From: Gammaproteobacteria bacterium
GTDB lineage: Bacteria > Pseudomonadota > Gammaproteobacteria > SZUA-21
Reading direction: 5' to 3'
Length of the DNA stretch: 17,827 nt
Assembly (NCBI GenBank): GCA_027021095.1
Contig: JALUUZ010000055.1
Coordinates: forward strand, 1-17,827
Shown: piece after piece, positions 14,418-17,827 of the stretch
How positions within the stretch are numbered: the first letter of the stretch is position 1
Layout: each line of letters opens with the position of its first letter
Program-made: the position numbers and the translations under genes
Notes under the pieces: generated by a model
Told to the model about the DNA's origin: nothing
Databases searched by the model: none
The model's input: only the letters and a program-made list of their open reading frames with translations

Positions 14418-14455
14418 GCCCTCTTTTTAACCATATAAGGCTTACAGGTACATCA

Positions 14456-14734
14456 ATGAGTACAATCCAACTGACCGATACGTTGCTTGAGGACATTCGC
14501 AGCACCTTACAGAAACATGACAGCAGGAATGAAGACTTTGGGGTTGCGGCCCAATACCTGGCAGCGATTCTGGGCTTTCTGTCCGCCAACTTCCCCGGAG
14601 AAATCGCGCAGAAACGCGATATCCTGCAACAGTTGTTTCAGTTCGCAGACCACGTCCTCGAACAGAACTGCGCGCCGGAACAGACCACCACTCCGGAGGC
14701 TTTCGGGGTATGGGATCCAGCGAACCCCGACTGA
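14456..14734 (+). CDS. Hypothetical small helical protein
   Basis: A 92-aa protein I do not recognise. It is predicted to be mostly alpha-helical: one helix at about 5-20 (LTDTLLEDIRSTLQKH), a second at about 27-45 (FGVAAQYLAAILGFLSANF) and a third at about 48-72 (EIAQKRDILQQLFQFADHVL), with a proline-rich acidic tail. It has no signal peptide, and the middle helix is only moderately hydrophobic, so a cytoplasmic protein is most likely. A promoter with correct spacing and an AGG 7 nt before the ATG support it as a real gene. It stands alone and converges on the six-TM protein gene with 32 nt between stops. Confidence 0.65.
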   Translation: MSTIQLTDTLLEDIRSTLQKHDSRNEDFGVAAQYLAAILGFLSANFPGEIAQKRDILQQLFQFADHVLEQNCAPEQTTTPEAFGVWDPANPD

Positions 14735-14766
14735 ACCAGGTCACAGCGCAGCGCGGCGTCCTGTCA

Positions 14767-15420
14767 TCAGCGGTCGCCGCTGTCTGTATTCCGCCGTAAT
14801 TGCAGATAGATGATGACATGGGTCAGTGTCAGCAGCTGTACCAGAAACGCCGGGATGATCACCAGCGGAAACTGGAGCATGATGTCACTGTTCAGCCCGT
14901 CAGCCGGTGCCAGTAACGCCCCTTTACGGGTCAGCACACCGACACTCAAAGCGACGATAAAATCCAGCAGACCGAAACTATTCCAACGCATGAGCCACTG
15001 ACGGTCCATCTCTCCATTCCCGCGTATCGCCAGCCATACCAGCAGCACCGCGCCCAGTGCAGTCAGTGCATCACCGATCCCGGCCAGCAGCGCAAACGAC
15101 ATCGGCAGCTGCCCGACCAGGTAGAGCATCACAAATCCCAAGCCCAGCATCCGCAGGCTGTGGACGAGGACCAACAGGCGCAGATCGAGATCAAGCACAT
15201 AGACACGAAAAGTCGGCGATAGGAACCAAGCAATGGCAAACAGGCCGAGCACCAGGGCGCCGGACAGCAACAGGTTCAGTGGCGGACCGCTGTCGACGGG
15301 AACAAAAAAACCATTCAAAGCCAGCATAGTAACCAAGCTGAACCAGCCCAGTAACAATACGGCAGTACGTCGATGCGCACGACGTGACAAGGCAGGGGAA
15401 CTAACAGTACTTGCAGTCAT
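14767..15420 (-). CDS. Six-TM integral membrane protein, unnamed family, divergent from an HxlR regulator
   Basis: A 217-aa polytopic protein with about six membrane helices (near 19-40, 47-68, 78-100, 105-128, 144-163 and 180-205). Landmarks are LPMSFALLAGIGDALTALGA at 105-124, WNSFGLLDFIVALSVGVL and FPLVIIPAFLVQLLTLTHV. I recall these from unnamed bacterial membrane proteins of the same length. No catalytic or metal motif is evident, so function is unknown. The frame opens to 15456, but ATG 15420 has an ideal AGGAGG (15427-15432) 6 nt upstream and is the clear start. A TATAGT on the minus strand (15472-15467) and the operator-like sites at 15449-15465 and 15481-15505 suggest control by the divergent HxlR protein. 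Confidence 0.8.
   Translation of the reverse strand: MTASTVSSPALSRRAHRRTAVLLLGWFSLVTMLALNGFFVPVDSGPPLNLLLSGALVLGLFAIAWFLSPTFRVYVLDLDLRLLVLVHSLRMLGLGFVMLYLVGQLPMSFALLAGIGDALTALGAVLLVWLAIRGNGEMDRQWLMRWNSFGLLDFIVALSVGVLTRKGALLAPADGLNSDIMLQFPLVIIPAFLVQLLTLTHVIIYLQLRRNTDSGDR
14768..14782. other. Hairpin between convergent genes
   Basis: CAGCGG-TCG-CCGCTG is a perfect 6-bp stem overlapping the last codons of the six-TM protein gene, 34 nt after the 92-aa gene stop. No T-run follows on either strand, so termination is only a possibility. Confidence 0.25.
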
Positions 15421-15448
15421 CGCAAACCTCCTGGCAATCGCCTCAGTA

Positions 15449-15465
15449 ACTTGCAATTTAAAAGT
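15449..15465. promoter_or_regulatory. Second, imperfect HxlR-type operator half-palindrome
   Basis: ACTTGCAATTTAAAAGT matches the 17-bp core ACTTGCAAATTGCAAGT of the perfect palindrome at 14 of 17 positions. Its left half is identical. Centres of the two sites are 36 bp apart. It lies just downstream of the minus-strand -10 candidate TATAGT (15472-15467), where a bound repressor would block the six-TM gene. Confidence 0.5.
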
Positions 15466-15480
15466 AACTATAGCCTACCA

Positions 15481-15505
15481 TATCACTTGCAAATTGCAAG
15501 TGATA
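15481..15505. promoter_or_regulatory. Perfect 25-bp palindrome, probable HxlR operator
   Basis: TATCACTTGCAA, one central A, then TTGCAAGTGATA form a perfect 12+1+12 palindrome in the gap between the divergent six-TM and HxlR genes. HxlR-family dimers commonly bind ACTT...AAGT palindromes next to their own gene. The right half supplies the TTGCAA -35 of the regulator promoter, so binding should be autorepressive. Confidence 0.7.
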
Positions 15506-15521
15506 ACCAGTATGCTAGAAT
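15494..15521 (+). promoter_or_regulatory. Promoter of the HxlR regulator gene
   Basis: TTGCAA at 15494-15499 (4 of 6) and TAGAAT at 15516-15521 (5 of 6) are 16 nt apart. The predicted start of transcription, about 6-7 nt after the -10, falls on or next to ATG 15528, which has no ribosome site upstream. The mRNA would therefore be leaderless. Confidence 0.5.
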
Positions 15522-15527
15522 TTCTCT

Positions 15528-15899
15528 ATGAAGAATCAAAAACTTACTCATAATAAGCAAAAACCGGCCTGGCGTTCACCCTGCCCCATTGCTCGTGCAC
15601 TGGATATCGTCGGTGACAAGTGGACCCTGCTCGTAGTCCGTGACCTGGTGCTCGGCAAACAAACCTACACTGAACTGCAGTCCTCCCCTGAAAAAATCCC
15701 GACCAACATCCTGGCCGATCGCCTGCGGCGGCTGGAGCAGCATGGCTTGTTAAAAAAACGCCGCTACCAGGCACATCCCCCACGCTACAGCTACCACCTG
15801 ACTCCCAAAGGCCAGGCACTGGGTGACGCATTACACGAAATCGTCGAGTGGGGATTGCGCTATATTCCCGGCTCGAGTACGGCGGGGACCAAGGAATGA
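15528..15899 (+). CDS. HxlR-family winged-helix transcriptional regulator
   Basis: A 123-aa DNA-binding protein with the complete HxlR pattern: CPIARALDIVGDKWTLLVVRDL at 19-40 opens with the conserved Cys19, the recognition region is KIPTNILADRLRRLEQHGLL, and the wing is KKRRYQAHPPRYSYHLTPKG. It should act as a dimer. In several family members the N-terminal cysteine senses electrophiles or oxidants, which is possible here but unproven. The basic tail before Cys19 (MKNQKLTHNKQK) is short. The only start is ATG 15528, which has no Shine-Dalgarno. It is divergent from the six-TM protein gene and shares a 107-bp control region with a perfect palindrome, which points to it as regulator of that gene and of itself. 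Confidence 0.93.
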   Translation: MKNQKLTHNKQKPAWRSPCPIARALDIVGDKWTLLVVRDLVLGKQTYTELQSSPEKIPTNILADRLRRLEQHGLLKKRRYQAHPPRYSYHLTPKGQALGDALHEIVEWGLRYIPGSSTAGTKE

Positions 15900-16084
15900 C
15901 GTGAACACACAAACATTCCATTCCACTTCTGTGAAGCCAGTCATACAGCTGGTCCTGAAACGGGCACCGCCTGACCTGACAAACTGGGATTTCCCGCCTT
16001 GGCCTTGGATAATTGAACAGCCGATTTTTGTGTGTCCCTTTATTGGTTGTGTTAAGATCTGCCGATGTCTCGAAGGGTGGGGTC

Positions 16085-16651
16085 ATGGCCTCTTCTGTAC
16101 ACATAAAGATCAGTAAATTTCTAAGCTACGTTTTGCGTCACAAGCCCGAAGCAATTGGGCTTACCCTGGATGCGTGGGGATGGGCGGATATCGATATACT
16201 TCTGCAAAAAGCCCGCGAGGCCGGTAAATTCAAGACACTCGATCGTTCGCTCATTCAGAAGGTCGTGGCGACCAATGACAAAAAGCGGTTTGTCATTTCG
16301 CAAGACGGACAAAGGATCCGTGCCAGCCAGGGGCATTCGATCGACGTGAACTTGCAACTGGCACCGGCCGAACCGCCGGTGTTTTTATATCACGGCACCG
16401 CGACCCGTTTTCTTGACGACATCTTACAGAAGGGGCTTAAACGGCAACAGCGCCATCATGTCCATTTGTCGCAGGACATCGAAACCGCGATCCGGGTCGG
16501 ACAGCGCTATGGAAAACCCGTAATCCTGACCGTCAAAGCACAGCTTATGTACGAACAGGGCTTTGTGTTTTTCCTGTCTGACAACGGGGTCTGGCTGACG
16601 GCGCATGTACCGGCCGCTTACCTCACCCGGCTTGCTGACCACCGTTCGTAG
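16085..16651 (+). CDS. kptA: RNA 2'-phosphotransferase KptA/Tpt1
   Basis: A 188-aa enzyme that uses NAD+ to remove a 2'-phosphate from RNA, yielding ADP-ribose 1'',2''-cyclic phosphate. The N-terminal winged domain carries LSYVLRHKPEAIGLTLDAWG at 13-32 (Arg18, His19) and TNDKKRFVIS (Arg68). The ART-like domain shows RASQGHS at 79-85, YHGTATRF at 102-109, Arg123 and VHLS at 126-129, and IRVGQRYGKPVILTV at 136-150. All expected catalytic residues are present, and the length equals Escherichia coli KptA. The frame opens to 16013, but GAAGGG sits 7 nt before ATG 16085, giving the family N-terminus. Its last codons and stop (HRS-TAG) lie inside a repeat shared with the left end of the window. The bacterial substrate is generally unknown. 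Confidence 0.95.
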   Translation: MASSVHIKISKFLSYVLRHKPEAIGLTLDAWGWADIDILLQKAREAGKFKTLDRSLIQKVVATNDKKRFVISQDGQRIRASQGHSIDVNLQLAPAEPPVFLYHGTATRFLDDILQKGLKRQQRHHVHLSQDIETAIRVGQRYGKPVILTVKAQLMYEQGFVFFLSDNGVWLTAHVPAAYLTRLADHRS

Positions 16652-16678
16652 CGAGACGGAGCAAGGGTGTGACATGGA
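16635..16678 (+). repeat. Hairpin-forming repeat at the kptA 3' end, copy B
   Basis: This 44-bp segment matches positions 95-52 (minus strand) at 38 of 44 bases. The hairpin core CCGTTCG-TAG-CGA-g-ACGG keeps the same stem, and the single core difference is in the loop, where it creates the kptA TAG stop. The repeat thus overlaps the coding end of kptA, whereas copy A begins 9 nt after the msbA stop. Confidence 0.55.
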
Positions 16679-16732
16679 AGAATCACGTGTAAAAGGATGA
16701 CTGCGTGATACGATTTGATTTACCTTGGTGTT

Positions 16733-16749
16733 GGTGCGTACAACGCACC
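16733..16749. other. Hairpin between convergent kptA and phosphatase genes
   Basis: GGTGCGT-ACA-ACGCACC is a perfect 7-bp stem directly after the stop codon of the minus-strand phosphatase gene. Neither strand has a T-run after it, so it is at best a weak or Rho-assisted terminator. Confidence 0.35.
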
Positions 16750-17827
16750 CTACTTTGCCTTGACACACAAGAAACTCAGATCGTCTCCGGCCTGTTCGGT
16801 CCCGAGGTGCTGCTTGATCCTGCGCAGCATCACTTCCTTGATCTCGGCGGCAGGTTGTGTATAAACCTGCTTGAGCACATCGACGATACAGCGTTCATCG
16901 AACACCGTCTTGTCTGCGTTCCGCAGTTCCGACAGGCCATCGGTATAGGCGAAGACCAGGTCCCCGCTGGTAAACCTGGTCTCGCGGACGGTATAAGCGG
17001 CATCCACATCGACACCGAGTATCGTGGCGCCTGCTTCCAGCTGTTGCCAGCTGCCATCCCGGTGAAACAGCACCGGTGCGTTGTGGCCGCAGTTGATATA
17101 GCGCAGCTGTCGCCGGCCTGGATTGAACTGCATGCAGACCAGTGAAACAAACCTGCCGCGGGCGCTGGTCTTGCAGACTGCCTGGTTCAACACTGTCATC
17201 AACTCTTCCAGGCTCATCTCCTGCTGTGCAAGCACCTGTACCATCGCCTGGATATTCGACATCAGCATCGCTGCGGAAAACCCCTTACCGGAGACATCGG
17301 CGATCACGATCAGGAAATCATCCGGCGTACGCCGAATAAAATCAAAATAATCTCCACCGACCATACGCGAAGGCTGGTAATAACTCTCAATATCGAGCCC
17401 GCTGAACTCCGGCTTGTCGGCCGGAATCAGTTTTTCCTGGATCTCCGCCGCCTGCTTGATATCCTGGTTGACGAAATTGAGCTGCTCCTCGTAGCGCACC
17501 TGCACGACAACTGTTTCGAGCAACGACCGGGCCTTGCGCGCCATAAACATCGCGGCAATTCCCATGATCAGGAAGATCACCGCACGCAGAATCACCGACG
17601 GCCAGCCGAACAGTGACTGCTCGCGGACGAATTCCTGGCCGATGGAATAGTCGATTTCCTGGTGCAGCCACAGGCCGTACATACCAAGAAACTGCCCGGC
17701 CGCAAAGCCGCCGGTCAGCAGGCACAAAAAAGGATTCAGGGTCAGGCTGCTGACACCGATCACGACGACATAGAACAAAGGGGCAACGGAAGACAACGCA
17801 AACTTGACTCCCATCACACGCGCGGTG
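16750..17827 (-). CDS. Membrane-anchored SpoIIE/PP2C-type serine phosphatase, N-terminus beyond the window
   Basis: At least 355 aa are visible, and the frame stays open through the right edge, so the true start may lie outside. GTG 17817 and ATG 17814 are possible internal starts. Three hydrophobic segments (about 8-27, 30-50 and 73-93) form a membrane part, followed by a coiled-coil-like linker (QVRYEEQLNFVNQDIKQAAE). The SpoIIE/RsbU phosphatase domain starts near 125: MVGGDYFDF at 152-160, IADVSGKGFSAAMLMS at 172-187, NCGHNAPVL at 242-250, YTDGLSELRN at 291-300 and DDLSFL at 345-350. The metal-binding aspartates (156, 174, 293, 346) are present. Such proteins dephosphorylate anti-sigma-factor antagonists in partner-switching. 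No partner kinase or STAS gene is visible here. Its signal and target are unknown. Confidence 0.9.
   Translation of the reverse strand, partial: TARVMGVKFALSSVAPLFYVVVIGVSSLTLNPFLCLLTGGFAAGQFLGMYGLWLHQEIDYSIGQEFVREQSLFGWPSVILRAVIFLIMGIAAMFMARKARSLLETVVVQVRYEEQLNFVNQDIKQAAEIQEKLIPADKPEFSGLDIESYYQPSRMVGGDYFDFIRRTPDDFLIVIADVSGKGFSAAMLMSNIQAMVQVLAQQEMSLEELMTVLNQAVCKTSARGRFVSLVCMQFNPGRRQLRYINCGHNAPVLFHRDGSWQQLEAGATILGVDVDAAYTVRETRFTSGDLVFAYTDGLSELRNADKTVFDERCIVDVLKQVYTQPAAEIKEVMLRRIKQHLGTEQAGDDLSFLCVKAK

Larger units (their letters stand above)
14088..14455. other. AT-rich gene-free spacer with repeats
   Basis: This 368-bp stretch has no credible gene. It holds two exact 17-bp direct repeats (14100-14116, 14122-14138), a partial third CGGGACAC (14164-14171), an opposed TGTCCCG (14326-14332), an AT-rich inverted repeat (14268-14297) and, at the right end, the promoter of the 92-aa gene. 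Its middle is clearly richer in A+T than the surrounding genes, which suggests a remnant of an inserted element or a regulatory region. Confidence 0.5.

Noticed and set aside
16072..16090. AAGGGTGGGGTCATGG before kptA as a third repeat copy
   Set aside because: Only a short stretch resembles the repeat, it lacks the hairpin core, and it is explained by the ribosome site and start codon.
1..17827. CRISPR array, tRNA/rRNA genes or intact insertion sequence
   Set aside because: No regularly spaced repeats, RNA-gene signatures or transposase motifs were found on either strand by eye.

Overview
The window (roughly 60% GC) looks like a chromosomal piece of a non-enteric gammaproteobacterium. It carries comEC, DUF2062 and lol genes next to exbB/exbD, an order I recall from Pseudomonas-type genomes, plus MsbA and the agmatine deiminase/N-carbamoylputrescine amidase pair. 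A Chromatiales-like sulfur bacterium would fit, but that is a guess. No tRNA, rRNA, CRISPR array or intact transposase was seen.

Layout. (1) 1-5567, minus strand: an envelope and DNA-uptake block, comEC > exbB > exbD > msbA, ending at the left edge in a hairpin-forming repeat. (2) 5718-8325: a DUF2062 membrane protein converging on lolD and lolC (8-nt overlap), the ABC machine that releases outer-membrane lipoproteins. No lolE follows. (3) 8502-10174, plus strand: a small secreted BamE-like protein, then behind its own sigma70-type promoter a lone two-TM protein of the putative phage abortive infection (PutAbiC) type. (4) 10243-13420, plus strand: aguA, aguB and an unusual type I-beta-like DAHP synthase, linking putrescine formation from agmatine with entry to the shikimate pathway. 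(5) 13428-14087, minus strand: an ADP-ribose pyrophosphatase-type Nudix hydrolase. (6) 14088-14455: gene-free and AT-rich, with two exact 17-bp repeats and an inverted repeat. (7) 14456-15899: an unknown 92-aa protein, then a divergent pair of a six-TM protein and an HxlR regulator around a perfect 25-bp palindrome. (8) 16085-17827: KptA (RNA 2'-phosphotransferase), whose stop codon lies in a second copy of the left-edge repeat, then the 3' part of a membrane-anchored SpoIIE/PP2C phosphatase that runs off the window.

Most of the block is housekeeping (lipid A flipping, lipoprotein release, competence, polyamine and aromatic biosynthesis). The parts most worth a second look are the PutAbiC gene, the HxlR-controlled divergon with its apparently leaderless regulator mRNA, the repeat shared by the two ends of the window, the 17-bp repeats after the Nudix gene, and the divergent DAHP synthase tied to the agmatine genes.
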